Part shown: positions 1-9,716 of the stretch, piece after piece
How positions within the stretch are numbered: position 1 is the stretch's first letter
Layout: the number at the start of each line of letters is the position of its first letter
Position numbers and translations under genes: made by a program
Notes under the pieces: model-generated
What the model was told of the DNA's origin: nothing
What the model saw: the letters and a program-made list of their open reading frames with translations, nothing else
Database searches by the model: none
Assembly: GCF_001484605.1 (NCBI RefSeq)
Contig: NZ_CP013747.1
Coordinates: forward strand, 992,001 to 1,056,000
DNA: 64,000 bases
Origin: Pseudarthrobacter sulfonivorans
Lineage (GTDB): Bacteria; Actinomycetota; Actinomycetes; Actinomycetales; Micrococcaceae
Reading direction: 5' to 3'

Positions 1-1114
1 TCTTGTGCTTGTAGTCCTTCAGCGGCTTGTCCCAGCGCGAAGCCCACAGGTTCTTGGCGAGGCGCTTGGCCTGGCGAAGTGCGTGCTGGGCGTTCGGGAC
101 GCAGGTGCCGTCCGGCAGGCCGCTGCCCGTGAGGTCCGGCACGGCGGCGATGTCGCCGGCGGCCCAGGCGTTGTCGATGATGCCTTCATCGCCGGCGATG
201 CGGAGGTCCGGCAGAACGCGGACGCGGCCGCGGGGTTCCAGCGGGAAGTCGGAGGAGCGGATCATCGGGTTGGCCTGCACGCCGGCAGTCCAGACGAGCG
301 TGTCGGCTTCGAATTCCTGGGCGAGGGACTTGTCCGGGAGGTTGATGAGCTTCAGGGAGCCCTCAGCGCTGTCCAGGGAGGTGTTCAGCAGGACCTCGAT
401 GCCGCGGCTGCGGAGGTGCTCCACAACCCACACGGCCTGCGGTGCCGTGACCTCGGGCATGATGCGGCCCATGGCTTCAACCAGGACGAAGCGTACTTCT
501 TCCTGGCGGATGCGGGGGTTGTTCTTGACCGCGGCGCGGGCCAGGTCTTCCATTTCGGTGATGCACTCGATGCCGGCGAAGCCGCCACCGACAACCACGA
601 ATGTCAGTGCCTTGGCACGGGCAGCGGGGTCCGCGATGGTGGACGCGGCCTCGAGGCGCTCCAGCACCTTGTTGCGAAGGGCCACAGCCTCTTCGATGGT
701 CTTCAGGCCGATGCCCTTGTCCGCCAGGCCCTTGATGGGGAACGTGCGGGTGATGGCGCCTGCGGCCACCACAATGTCGAAGTAGGGGATCTCGATGTGC
801 TCTCCGCCGTCCGCTGGCGCCACGACGGCGGTGCGGTTGGCGTGGTCGATCGAGGTGACGCTGCCCTGGATGAGTTCAGTCTGCTTCAGGTGCTGGCGGT
901 GCGAGACCACTGCGTGGCGGGCCTCGATGTTGCCGCCGGCCACTTCGGGCAGGAAGGGCTGGTAAGTCATGTAGGGCAGTGGATCCACGAGGGTGACGAT
1001 GCCACCGGCATTCGCGATCTTCTTCTGCAGTTTGAGTGCTACGTACAGGCCGACGTACCCGCCGCCGACGACGAGTACCCTGGGACGGTCCTGGAGCTCT
1101 GGGGTGGTTGCCAT
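1..1114 (-). CDS. ndh: NADH dehydrogenase type II (NDH-2), 3' end outside window
   Basis: This is a single-subunit, non-proton-pumping NADH:quinone oxidoreductase, a peripheral membrane flavoprotein that feeds electrons from NADH into the quinone pool. The start is the ATG at 1112-1114, and the frame stays open to base 1, so about 371 residues are visible and the C-terminal membrane-anchoring region is missing. A first dinucleotide-binding glycine motif (GGGYVG, residues 17-22) binds FAD. A second (VVGGGFAG, near residue 170) binds NADH. The WTAGV and AAGDIA segments near residues 280 and 315 are typical of the NDH-2 family. The gene lies 38 bp downstream of the mycosin-like protease on the same strand. 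The family call is secure; quinone specificity cannot be read from the sequence. Confidence 0.92.
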   Translation of the reverse strand, partial: MATTPELQDRPRVLVVGGGYVGLYVALKLQKKIANAGGIVTLVDPLPYMTYQPFLPEVAGGNIEARHAVVSHRQHLKQTELIQGSVTSIDHANRTAVVAPADGGEHIEIPYFDIVVAAGAITRTFPIKGLADKGIGLKTIEEAVALRNKVLERLEAASTIADPAARAKALTFVVVGGGFAGIECITEMEDLARAAVKNNPRIRQEEVRFVLVEAMGRIMPEVTAPQAVWVVEHLRSRGIEVLLNTSLDSAEGSLKLINLPDKSLAQEFEADTLVWTAGVQANPMIRSSDFPLEPRGRVRVLPDLRIAGDEGIIDNAWAAGDIAAVPDLTGSGLPDGTCVPNAQHALRQAKRLAKNLWASRWDKPLKDYKHK

Positions 1115-1152
1115 GATTTAAGGATACAACAGTTTGTGAAAATCTTCACTAA

Positions 1153-2538
1153 CTACGTTTTGCCGCCTGAATCAACGGTTTGGAACGCGCCGGTATCGGG
1201 TTCCTCGCGCGCCGCTCCGGGGTTTCGGGCAGCCCTCCGCAGCTGGAAAACGGCTGCCCCGATGATCACTACAAAGAGGATCACCGAACCGATCACGACG
1301 ACGGCGCCAACGGCACTGTCACGCTGTGAGGGCGCCTCGGCCGCGGGCACAGTGGGCTCGGGCAGGGTAGGAACGGCACTGGCCACTTCGTCGGTGGGCA
1401 CCGGTGCCGGCGCACCAAGGTTGCCGCGGCGGTGCACGCGGATCCAGTCCGAGATGGAGCCGAGCGGGTTGGCGGCGGCTTCCGGGACGGAGTCCTTCAG
1501 GGCGGCCTCGGCGTTCAGCACGCCAAAGCCGTACAGCGGGTCTTTTCCGGCAGGACCGGCATCCTTGGCCGTGCTGACGATCCGGTTGATGACCTGCTTG
1601 GCGCTCATCTCCGGCCACTTGGAACGGATGAGTGCGGCCACACCGGCAACGATCGGGGCAGCTCCGGACGTTCCCGCCCATTCTGCGTAGCCGCCGCCGG
1701 GCAGCCCGCCCAGCAGGTTTTCAGCCGGGGCCGCCACACCGATGCTGATCCCCTGGGAGGACGAGTCGACGCTCGCTGTGCCCTTGCGGTCCAGGCCGGC
1801 GACGGTGAGGACGCCGGGGATGGTGGCGGGCGCTCCCACCTGGAGGTTGCCGCCTATCCGGTTTCCGGCGGCGGCCACGATCACCACATCCTTCTGTTCG
1901 GCATAGAGGAAGGCAGCGTCCCAGCTCTGGGGCCACTGCGGCGTGGCGCTGCCCAGCGAAATGTTAATGACTTTGGCCCCGTTGTCCACGGCCCAACGGA
2001 CCGCTTCCGGGATCTGGTCCTGATCGCTCTTGCCCGCGGGGTTGGCCGATCCCAGCCACGTTGACACGGACAGGATCTCAGCTTCAGGAGCCACGCCAAT
2101 CATGCCGTCCGGTCCGGCGGCAGCCGGGCCGGGACCGGGCGAAGCGGAGGCGCCGGCGGGCTGGTGTCCGCGGCCGGCCAGGATGGTGGCTACCAGAGTC
2201 CCGTGTTCCGGCTTGACGCCCAGGCTTTTCTGCCCGTTGGGGCTGCCGGCCCCGGACGCGTCGAAGCCTCCGGTGACGGCGCCCTTCAGGTCAGGGTGCT
2301 GGGCATCCACGCCGCTGTCGATCACCGCGATCTTGACTCCGGCGCCCTTGGAAACTTCCCAGGCCTTCGTAATTCCGGCTTCGCCAAGCCAGTACTGCTT
2401 GTCCCGTTCAGCGTCGGCCATGGCCGCGGGCGCCAAGGTCAGTCCTGCGGCCAGACTGACGCCTGCAAGGGTCATCGCCAGGAGAGCTGACGCGGCCCGG
2501 CGGAACCGTGCTGTTGCTCTGGTCATGTGGGTTCCCAT
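1153..2538 (-). CDS. Mycosin-like S8 (subtilisin) serine protease, secreted and membrane-anchored
   Basis: A 461-residue subtilisin-family protease with the layout of a type VII secretion-associated mycosin. It has an N-terminal signal peptide (about residues 1-42, ending in AMADA), the S8 domain, a Pro/Ala-rich linker, one transmembrane helix (about 410-430) and a short charged cytosolic tail. The catalytic residues are visible: Asp74 in the IDSGVD motif, His112 in EHGTLVA, oxyanion Asn226 in AAAGN and Ser291 in GTSGAAP. In characterised systems mycosins sit on the outer face of the membrane next to ESX machinery. No ESX gene (eccB, eccC, eccD, esx) lies in this window, so it is an orphan here. 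Neighbours are ppx upstream and ndh downstream on the same strand. Confidence 0.85.
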   Translation of the reverse strand: MGTHMTRATARFRRAASALLAMTLAGVSLAAGLTLAPAAMADAERDKQYWLGEAGITKAWEVSKGAGVKIAVIDSGVDAQHPDLKGAVTGGFDASGAGSPNGQKSLGVKPEHGTLVATILAGRGHQPAGASASPGPGPAAAGPDGMIGVAPEAEILSVSTWLGSANPAGKSDQDQIPEAVRWAVDNGAKVINISLGSATPQWPQSWDAAFLYAEQKDVVIVAAAGNRIGGNLQVGAPATIPGVLTVAGLDRKGTASVDSSSQGISIGVAAPAENLLGGLPGGGYAEWAGTSGAAPIVAGVAALIRSKWPEMSAKQVINRIVSTAKDAGPAGKDPLYGFGVLNAEAALKDSVPEAAANPLGSISDWIRVHRRGNLGAPAPVPTDEVASAVPTLPEPTVPAAEAPSQRDSAVGAVVVIGSVILFVVIIGAAVFQLRRAARNPGAAREEPDTGAFQTVDSGGKT

Positions 2539-2560
2539 GCTTGGTTGGCTGAAGGCCTGG

Positions 2561-3508
2561 TTAGTGGATGCTCAGGGCAATTCCGTCAAGAATATCGTGT
2601 TCACTGGCCGTGGCCGTGACGATCCGGCCCGCGGTGAGTTCATTCAGTCGCTCCAGGATGCGCCGCCACACCAGCCCGCCGGCACCCATTACGTCGACGC
2701 GGCCGGGGTGCATGTACGCCAGTTCCGCACGTTCTCGCCTGGTCATGTGGAGGAGGTCGGTGGCGGCTTCGGTGATGGTGCCGATGGACAATTCCGTCCC
2801 GTGGATCGCCGCCGGCGAATACTCCGGAAGCCGCAGGGCATGGGCGGTGATGGTGGTGATCGAGCCGGCCACCCCGACGACGGCTGTGGCACGTTCCAGC
2901 GGAACGTCCAGCCCCGCCCGGGCGATGGCGGCGTCGATGTCGGCTTCCGCGGCGGCGATCTGCTCCGCCGTGGGCGGATCGTCCTGCAGGTGCCGTTCGG
3001 TCAGCCGGACGCAGCCGACATCCACGGACTTGGCGGCCGTGACGCCGTCGGAGGTACCGAGGACGAACTCCGTGCTGCCGCCGCCGAGGTCCACCACCAG
3101 CACCTGCTCGCCGTCAAGGACGGGCAGCACGCTGCTGGCCCCGGCGAAGGACAGGGCAGCTTCTTCATCGCCCGAGATAACCTCAGGCACAACGCCCAGC
3201 AGTTCCTGGATCCCGTCCACAAAGACCTGGCGGTTGCGCGCGTCCCGGCTGGCCGAGGTGGCCACAAAACGGATGGACTCGGCGCCGTGCTCGCGGATCA
3301 TGGCTGCGTAATCCCTTGTGGCCGCGAAGGTGCGCTCCAGTGCCTCAGGGGCGAGTTCACCGGTGGCGTCCACGCCCTGGCCCAGCCGGACAACCCGCAT
3401 TTCGCGGACAACGTCGGTGAGCTTCGCTGTCCCGTTGCTGCGGTCGATGTCGGCGATGAGCAGGCGGAGCGAGTTCGTGCCGCAGTCGATGGCCGCGACG
3501 CGGGTCAT
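2561..3508 (-). CDS. ppx: Ppx/GppA family exopolyphosphatase / guanosine pentaphosphate phosphohydrolase
   Basis: A 315-residue member of the ASKHA-fold Ppx/GppA family, which hydrolyses terminal phosphates from polyphosphate or converts pppGpp to ppGpp. The N-terminal phosphate-binding motif is IDCGTNSLR (residues 7-15). The second nucleotide/phosphate loop is DLGGGSTEF (residues 140-148), and acidic SGDEEA (about 112-117) supplies the catalytic glutamate. At about 315 residues it is the short actinobacterial form, without the C-terminal HD-like domain of the E. coli enzymes. Its ATG overlaps the TGA of the DUF501 gene (ATGA), so the two are translationally coupled. Substrate preference cannot be decided from sequence. 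Confidence 0.9.
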   Translation of the reverse strand: MTRVAAIDCGTNSLRLLIADIDRSNGTAKLTDVVREMRVVRLGQGVDATGELAPEALERTFAATRDYAAMIREHGAESIRFVATSASRDARNRQVFVDGIQELLGVVPEVISGDEEAALSFAGASSVLPVLDGEQVLVVDLGGGSTEFVLGTSDGVTAAKSVDVGCVRLTERHLQDDPPTAEQIAAAEADIDAAIARAGLDVPLERATAVVGVAGSITTITAHALRLPEYSPAAIHGTELSIGTITEAATDLLHMTRRERAELAYMHPGRVDVMGAGGLVWRRILERLNELTAGRIVTATASEHDILDGIALSIH

Positions 3509-4221
3509 GCCCCTGCCCCGTCAGCGCTTGCTGTCTTGCGGACCGGAGCGGGCCGGCCCACGATCTCCGGCCGGCCCTGGGGTCCGTGGCGGCTGAGATC
3601 CTTTGACGGGGCCTCCCCTGCGGTGTCCCAGGCGCCGTCGCAGTAGCAGCGGTCCGGTGTCCACCATTCACTGATGCCGGCAATGGCCTCATCCCCCAGC
3701 GGGTTCACGCCGGGACCTGCCGCGAGGGAATGGCCCACCAGGACGTGGAGGCATTTGACCCGGGTGGGCATGCCACCGGCGGAGATGCCGTCAATCTCCG
3801 GGACGGCGCCGATGCCGGAACGCTCGCCGATCGCCGCGCGGGCTCCGAGATAGTCCTCGTGCGCTGCACGGTAGGCGGCCGCGAGGGGCTCATCGGCGCT
3901 CAGGCGTTCATTCATGTCGTTCATCAGCCCGGCAGCTTCCAGCCGGGAAACCGCCGAAGTGATGACGGGGTGCGTCAGATAGAACGTGGTGGGAAACGGT
4001 GTCCCGTTGCTCAGCCGCGGTGCGGTGGCGGCGACGAGGGGGTTGCCACAGACGCAGCGCGCCGGGATTTCCACCACATCGCGCACCGGCCGTCCCAACT
4101 GCCTGCTGAGTACTTCAAGATCGTGTGCTGATGGCTGGCGGGACTTCTCCGGCGCAGTCGCCGTGTTTTCTTCCACTGGCGCGGGCCATCCTTCCTCTAG
4201 CTGTTCAGTCTGTGGCCGCAC
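3505..4221 (-). CDS. DUF501 domain-containing protein
   Basis: A 238-residue cytosolic protein of unknown function, recognised as DUF501. Features include RPVRDVVEIPARC followed by CVCGNP near residue 57, a PFPTTFYLTHP segment, and a C-terminal WWTPDRCYCDG motif. The conserved Cys residues at both ends suggest a metal or redox site, but this is inference. The first in-frame start is GTG at 4221, which overlaps the divIC end by 17 nt; the N-terminal 35 residues are low complexity and the true start may be internal. It lies between divIC and ppx, an arrangement known across Actinobacteria. Confidence 0.8.
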   Translation of the reverse strand: MRPQTEQLEEGWPAPVEENTATAPEKSRQPSAHDLEVLSRQLGRPVRDVVEIPARCVCGNPLVAATAPRLSNGTPFPTTFYLTHPVITSAVSRLEAAGLMNDMNERLSADEPLAAAYRAAHEDYLGARAAIGERSGIGAVPEIDGISAGGMPTRVKCLHVLVGHSLAAGPGVNPLGDEAIAGISEWWTPDRCYCDGAWDTAGEAPSKDLSRHGPQGRPEIVGRPAPVRKTASADGAGA

Positions 4222-4870
4222 GCCTGATGGACTCCCACAGGGAATCCACCCACGGCAGATCGGCGGGGTCTTGTGCTGCTGTGGCGGTCAGGCTACTGCT
4301 TGTTCCGGCCGGCAGATCGCCACCGAAGACCCAGTAGCCGGATTCACCCGGCATAACCATGTTAATGCGGTCGCGGGCCTGCTGTTTCACGTAGTTCGGA
4401 TCCTGCCACCGTGAGATCTGCTGCCGCAGGCCGTCCTGCTCGGCCTGGCGGGCGGCAATATCGGCGCTGAGGGCGGCGAGCTCGGCCCGTTTATCGAAGA
4501 AGATCTTCACGGTGGGGGCCAGCATGATGGTGATGGCAATCATGACCACCGCCAGTGCCAGCATGCGGCCGGAGAACGCCTTGGCGGGCACCGGCTGGCT
4601 GTCATCCTGCGTGGTGTCAGGCTTCCGTGTCTTGCCCGCGGTGTTACCGCTGTGGCCGCTCCCCTGCCCTTTGCTTGCCGGGAGCCTGGTGTCCGATGCG
4701 GATGTTCCGGCGCTGAACGCCGGGCCGGTTTTGCCCTTGCTCCCGCCCTTAGCGCTGCTGGCTGTACCGCCAAAATCGGCGCGGATGACGCCGGCGTCTT
4801 CAGTGGCTGGATCCGTGGTGGCCTGATGCCTAGAAGCGGCTTTGGGAACTTTGGGACGGCGGGTGGCCAT
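4205..4870 (-). CDS. Septum formation initiator protein, DivIC/FtsB family
   Basis: A 221-residue bitopic membrane protein of the FtsB/DivIC divisome family, which forms a complex with FtsL and FtsQ/DivIB-type proteins at the septum. The cytosolic N terminus (about 110 residues) is long and rich in Gly, Ser, Lys and Thr. A single transmembrane helix (about 128-148, MLALAVVMIAITIML) leads into a coiled coil containing ELAALSADIAARQ and EQDGLRQQI, then the conserved DPNYVKQQARDRI segment. I chose the ATG at 4870 (MATRRPKV) over the ORF's first codon 60 nt upstream, because it gives the usual basic N terminus. It sits downstream of eno, behind a strong terminator. Confidence 0.85.
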   Translation of the reverse strand: MATRRPKVPKAASRHQATTDPATEDAGVIRADFGGTASSAKGGSKGKTGPAFSAGTSASDTRLPASKGQGSGHSGNTAGKTRKPDTTQDDSQPVPAKAFSGRMLALAVVMIAITIMLAPTVKIFFDKRAELAALSADIAARQAEQDGLRQQISRWQDPNYVKQQARDRINMVMPGESGYWVFGGDLPAGTSSSLTATAAQDPADLPWVDSLWESIRRAATD

Positions 4871-4950
4871 GACACTCCTGAAACGTGCGGCCTGCCTCTG
4901 GCCGCAACTCTGCGCTTGATGCCGGCTCAATCAATGCCGGCTAAACAAAA

Positions 4951-4986
4951 ACCGGTGGCTATGGTCTTTCAACCATAGCCACCGGT
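4951..4986 (-). terminator. Rho-independent terminator of enolase
   Basis: A perfect 15-bp inverted repeat (4951-4965 against 4972-4986) with a 6-nt loop, followed on the minus strand by TTTTGTTT. It lies just 3' of eno, so it should separate the eno transcript from divIC. Confidence 0.9.
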
Positions 4987-5004
4987 CAGAGGTTTACGCG
5001 GCTA

Positions 5005-6336
<1,332 letters not shown>

Positions 6337-6416
6337 TTAAATCTGAGACGTCCTCGTCAGGACCAAGCCTAGTCGAGAGTGGTACAGGTTACGGAACCCT
6401 ATCCATCACCCGGACG

Positions 6417-7079
6417 TCATGATGGCGACGCGAACTGGCGCCGAATGGCGCCCCGAAGGGCCCGTTCGGCGTCGAATCCCTTGGCACGCGCAGAGCCGAC
6501 GACGGCGAGCAGCAGGTCGCCGAGCTCCTCCTCCGACGTTGCGGTTTCGACTTCCGGGGTTTCGGCAAGCTCAACCACCGCTCCGGCGCGTACGGCCCGG
6601 TCAAGGAACTTCTGCGCCTTCGCCAGTGCCGGCAGTGCGTCCGGGATGCCTTCAAAAGGCCCCGTTCGCTCCGGACGTTCCGCAGTCTTCACGGCGTCCC
6701 ACTTCCGGACAATCTCCGCCACCGAGGCAGGGAAGGTGTCCTGCAGCGTGCCGTCGGGCCGGAAGACATGGGGATTGCGGCGGACCATTTTGGCACTCAG
6801 CCCGCGAGCGACGTCGTCGAACGTGAACGTGCCGCGCTCCTCGGCGAGCCGGGCGTGCAGCACCACTTGAAGCAGCACATCGCCCAGTTCGCCGCGAAGC
6901 TCCACGTCATCCGCGCCGGTCTCGATGGTCTCGGCAACCTCGAAGGCCTCCTCCAGGAGGTATTCCACCAGCGAGGCATGGGTGAGGGCGCCCATCCACG
7001 GGCAGTGCTCCCGCAGCTGGGCCACGACAACGACCAGCCGATCGATGGGAGCGTGCTCAGCCAAGGTTGTCGTAGGCAT
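6417..7079 (-). CDS. mazG: MazG family nucleoside triphosphate pyrophosphohydrolase
   Basis: A 220-residue all-alpha NTP pyrophosphatase that hydrolyses (d)NTPs to NMP plus PPi, for house-cleaning or control of nucleotide signals. The MazG metal-binding signature ELGDVLLQVVLHARLAEE occurs near residues 60-77 and a second, degenerate copy (EEELGDLLLAVV) near 185-196, as expected for the tandem-domain form. I set the start at ATG 7079 (MPTTTLAEH), not the ORF start 36 nt upstream, because this keeps the overlap with the adenosine deaminase end to 23 nt. It is probably co-transcribed with add. Confidence 0.88.
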   Translation of the reverse strand: MPTTTLAEHAPIDRLVVVVAQLREHCPWMGALTHASLVEYLLEEAFEVAETIETGADDVELRGELGDVLLQVVLHARLAEERGTFTFDDVARGLSAKMVRRNPHVFRPDGTLQDTFPASVAEIVRKWDAVKTAERPERTGPFEGIPDALPALAKAQKFLDRAVRAGAVVELAETPEVETATSEEELGDLLLAVVGSARAKGFDAERALRGAIRRQFASPS

Positions 7080-8211
7080 CGTTGATGTACTCCACCAACG
7101 CTTCCTTCTCTTCAAGCGGCAGGAAGGAGGCCTCGGCAGCGTTCAGCGTGAGCTCCAGCAGATCGTCGAGGTCGTAGTCGAAGGTTTCCACGAGGAGCTC
7201 GAACTCGTCCGTCAGGGTGACGCCGCTCATCAGCCGGTTGTCGGTGTTGATGGTGACGTTGAAGCCTAGCTGGTACAGCATGTCCAGCGGGTGGCTCTCG
7301 ATGCCCTCGCCGAATCCGGCGATCGCTCCGGTCTGGAGATTCGATGACGGGCAGATCTCCAGGGCGATGCCCCGGTCCCGGACCCAGCTGGACAGATCGC
7401 CCAGCGTGACCAGGCCGATGCTGTCCTCGTCGCTCACGGTGCTGTCTTCGTCTTCGTCGTCGAACTCCACCATGATGTCCTCGGCGATCCGGACGCCGTG
7501 GCCCAGGCGCAGTGCCCGGCCGTCAACGAGGGCGGACTGGATGCTTTCGAGTCCGGCGGCCTCGCCGGCGTGCACCGTCGCGGGGAAGTTGTGCTCGGCG
7601 AGGTACGTGAAGGCGTCCTTAAACCGGGACGGGAGGAAGCCGTCTTCAGCTCCGGCGATGTCAAAGCCCACAGCGCCCTTGTTGCGGTGGCGGACAGCCA
7701 GTTCGGCGATTTCCTGGCCACGGTCCGCGTGGCGCATGGCGGTGATCAGCTGACCGACCTGGATTTCGCGGCCGCTTTCGGTCACGGCGTCCACACCGGC
7801 TTCGAGGCCTTCCTGGACAGCTTCAACAACCTCGTCCAGGGACAGGCCCGTCTGGAGGTGCTGCTCCGGTGCCCAGCGCACTTCGCCGTATACCACGCCG
7901 TCGTCCGCGAGGTCTTCCACGAATTCCTTGGCGACGCGGATGAGGCCTTCCTTGGTCTGCATCACGGCGACCGTATGGTCGAACGTCTCCAGGTAGCGGA
8001 CCAGCGAGCCCGAGTCCGCGGACTCGCGGAACCACTCGCCCAGGGCCACCGGGTCGGTGGAGGGTAGCGTGTGGCCAACGGCCTCGGCCAGTTCGATGAT
8101 GGTGGCTGGACGGAGACCACCGTCCAGGTGGTCGTGGAGCGAAACCTTAGGCAGGCTCTTCAGGTCGAAATCGATGGCAGGGGCAGCGTCAACAATAGGC
8201 TCAGTCACCAT
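7057..8211 (-). CDS. add: Adenosine deaminase
   Basis: A 384-residue zinc amidohydrolase converting adenosine and deoxyadenosine to inosine forms in purine salvage. Motifs: SLHDHLDGG (His-x-His zinc ligands, residues 25-33), VHAGEA (third His and catalytic Glu, near 217), LRLGHGVRI (near 238) and the NTDN segment near 320. An acidic insertion (DDEDEDSTVSDEDS) follows VRIAEDIMVEF around residue 250, and is unusual for the family. It is close to the nucleoside uptake operon at 9.7-17 kb, with which it fits functionally. The start ATG at 8211 follows a short leader. Confidence 0.93.
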   Translation of the reverse strand: MVTEPIVDAAPAIDFDLKSLPKVSLHDHLDGGLRPATIIELAEAVGHTLPSTDPVALGEWFRESADSGSLVRYLETFDHTVAVMQTKEGLIRVAKEFVEDLADDGVVYGEVRWAPEQHLQTGLSLDEVVEAVQEGLEAGVDAVTESGREIQVGQLITAMRHADRGQEIAELAVRHRNKGAVGFDIAGAEDGFLPSRFKDAFTYLAEHNFPATVHAGEAAGLESIQSALVDGRALRLGHGVRIAEDIMVEFDDEDEDSTVSDEDSIGLVTLGDLSSWVRDRGIALEICPSSNLQTGAIAGFGEGIESHPLDMLYQLGFNVTINTDNRLMSGVTLTDEFELLVETFDYDLDDLLELTLNAAEASFLPLEEKEALVEYINDAYDNLG

Positions 8212-8247
8212 CCAACCTTAGGGTCGGCAGGCGGCTTATGCCAGCCG

Positions 8248-8976
8248 CTACTTTCCCAGTTGCTCCGCCTCGGCCGGCGCAGACGCCAGCAGCGGCGTAG
8301 CCGCGGTGTGCGCCGGCAGGGAACCTTCCGGGCCGCCGTCAAGCCATTCATCCATGGTTTCGGCGTCATTGCGGGCCAGGTGCTTGTGCCACCAGCGCAG
8401 GAGGTGGTCGATCAGGATGCCCAGCACGATCGCGAACACCACGGCAATGCCTGCGCTGAGCAGCGGGTTGTGGTGGAGCCAGGGGAACGAACTGGCCAGG
8501 ATCCCGATGCCGACGGAGTACCCCACCCACGTGATGCAGGCGAAGGCATCCAGCAGGAAGAACCGGCGGTGTGCGAAGCCGGTACTGCCGGCCACATAGT
8601 TGACCGCCACCCGGCCCCAGGGAATATAGCGCGCCGTGAAGATCAGGACGGCGCCGCGTTTTTCGAGTTCATACCGTGCCCAGCCGAAGGCCTTCTGCAC
8701 TTTGGGACGCCGCATCCACTTCCAGCGGTTGAGGCCGATCCTGCGGCCGAGCATAAAGGCCATGTTGTCACCGGCGATGGCACCGACCAGAGCAGTCGCG
8801 CCCAGGATCCAGAGATTCGGTTCACCGCTGTGCCGGGAAAACGCGGCCAACGCCACAATCAGCGTCTCGCTGGGAACCACCATGGCAAAGCCGTCGATGA
8901 AGAAGAACACAAGAAGGACCGGGTAGATCCACCATTGGCCCGCTGCATGGAGCACGGCCTCATTAATAAACTCCAC
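8248..8976 (-). CDS. DedA family membrane protein (SNARE-associated/VTT domain)
   Basis: A 242-residue polytopic membrane protein of the DedA superfamily, whose members are implicated in undecaprenyl-phosphate or phospholipid flipping and membrane homeostasis. It contains the FFIDGFAMVVPSE re-entrant region near residue 25, GDNMAFMLGRRIG near 70, and the FTARYIPWGRVAVNYVAG signature near 110, plus four to five hydrophobic helices. A second, distinct DedA gene follows in the gene order. The C-terminal 40 residues are a charged, Ala-rich tail. Confidence 0.85.
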   Translation of the reverse strand: MEFINEAVLHAAGQWWIYPVLLVFFFIDGFAMVVPSETLIVALAAFSRHSGEPNLWILGATALVGAIAGDNMAFMLGRRIGLNRWKWMRRPKVQKAFGWARYELEKRGAVLIFTARYIPWGRVAVNYVAGSTGFAHRRFFLLDAFACITWVGYSVGIGILASSFPWLHHNPLLSAGIAVVFAIVLGILIDHLLRWWHKHLARNDAETMDEWLDGGPEGSLPAHTAATPLLASAPAEAEQLGK

Positions 8977-9081
8977 GCGGGTCTTGCTCCTAGACGAAAT
9001 GATGCAGCCGGAAGTGACGTAAGTCGCTCTTCAGTGTCGCATGCCCGGGACCCTGCCCGCTACGCACGGACGCCGCAAACC

Positions 9082-9711
9082 CTAGGCTTCCGGATCCTTC
9101 AGCCGCTCCACCACAGGAACCTTTCCCCGGATGCGGTTAATGATCAGATCCACCACGATTCCAAGGCCCACGGCGCAGACGATTGCGATGGCCGCGCCGA
9201 GCAGATGGTTGTTTTCGAACCACTGGCCGAAGAACAGCCCGATACCCACCGAGTAGGAGGCCCAGAGCGTGGCGGAAAGGACCGTCAGGCCGACGAAACG
9301 CAAGTGCGGATAGTGGGTCACGCCCGCGGTGAGGTTGACGGCGACCCTTCCGATAGGGATGAACCGCGCCACCAGGATGAGGGACGCTGGCCGCTTCCTC
9401 AGCTCGTCTCCTGCCCAGCGGAAGGCACTTTGCATCCGCGGTCCGCGCATCCAGTGCCAGCGCCGGGTACCCACCCGGCGTCCAATGACGTACGCGATGT
9501 TGTCGCCTGAGAAAGCGCCCAGGCCCGCGACGGCCATCAGCAGCCAGGGATTGGGGACGTCCGCGGTGGCGGCAACGGCGGCCAGGCCCACCACCACGGA
9601 TTCGCTGGGGATAGGCGGGAAAAAGCCGTCGATCAGGCAGCAGGCCAGCACAAGGAGGAGCACCCACGGCTGCCCGGCGGCGGCGAGGATGAATTCATTG
9701 ATGGCCTGCAT
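9082..9711 (-). CDS. DedA family membrane protein (second copy)
   Basis: A 209-residue DedA protein homologous in layout to the neighbouring one: LIDGFFPPIPSES near residue 26, SGDNIAYVIGRRVG near 68 and VARFIPIGRVAVNLTAG near 113. The two proteins differ in most other positions, so this is an old tandem pair, not a recent duplication. Its start lies 5 nt from the stop of deoA, so it is probably co-transcribed with the nucleoside operon. Confidence 0.85.
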   Translation of the reverse strand: MQAINEFILAAAGQPWVLLLVLACCLIDGFFPPIPSESVVVGLAAVAATADVPNPWLLMAVAGLGAFSGDNIAYVIGRRVGTRRWHWMRGPRMQSAFRWAGDELRKRPASLILVARFIPIGRVAVNLTAGVTHYPHLRFVGLTVLSATLWASYSVGIGLFFGQWFENNHLLGAAIAIVCAVGLGIVVDLIINRIRGKVPVVERLKDPEA

Positions 9712-9716
9712 TGTCC

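Noticed and set aside
5..1690. 561-codon plus-strand open frame
   Set aside because: It lies antisense to ndh and the mycosin gene, both with clear catalytic motifs; the frame has no recognisable domain and is a high-GC shadow.
8071..9510. 479-codon plus-strand open frame
   Set aside because: It is antisense to both DedA genes, whose motifs are clear, and begins inside the add gene.
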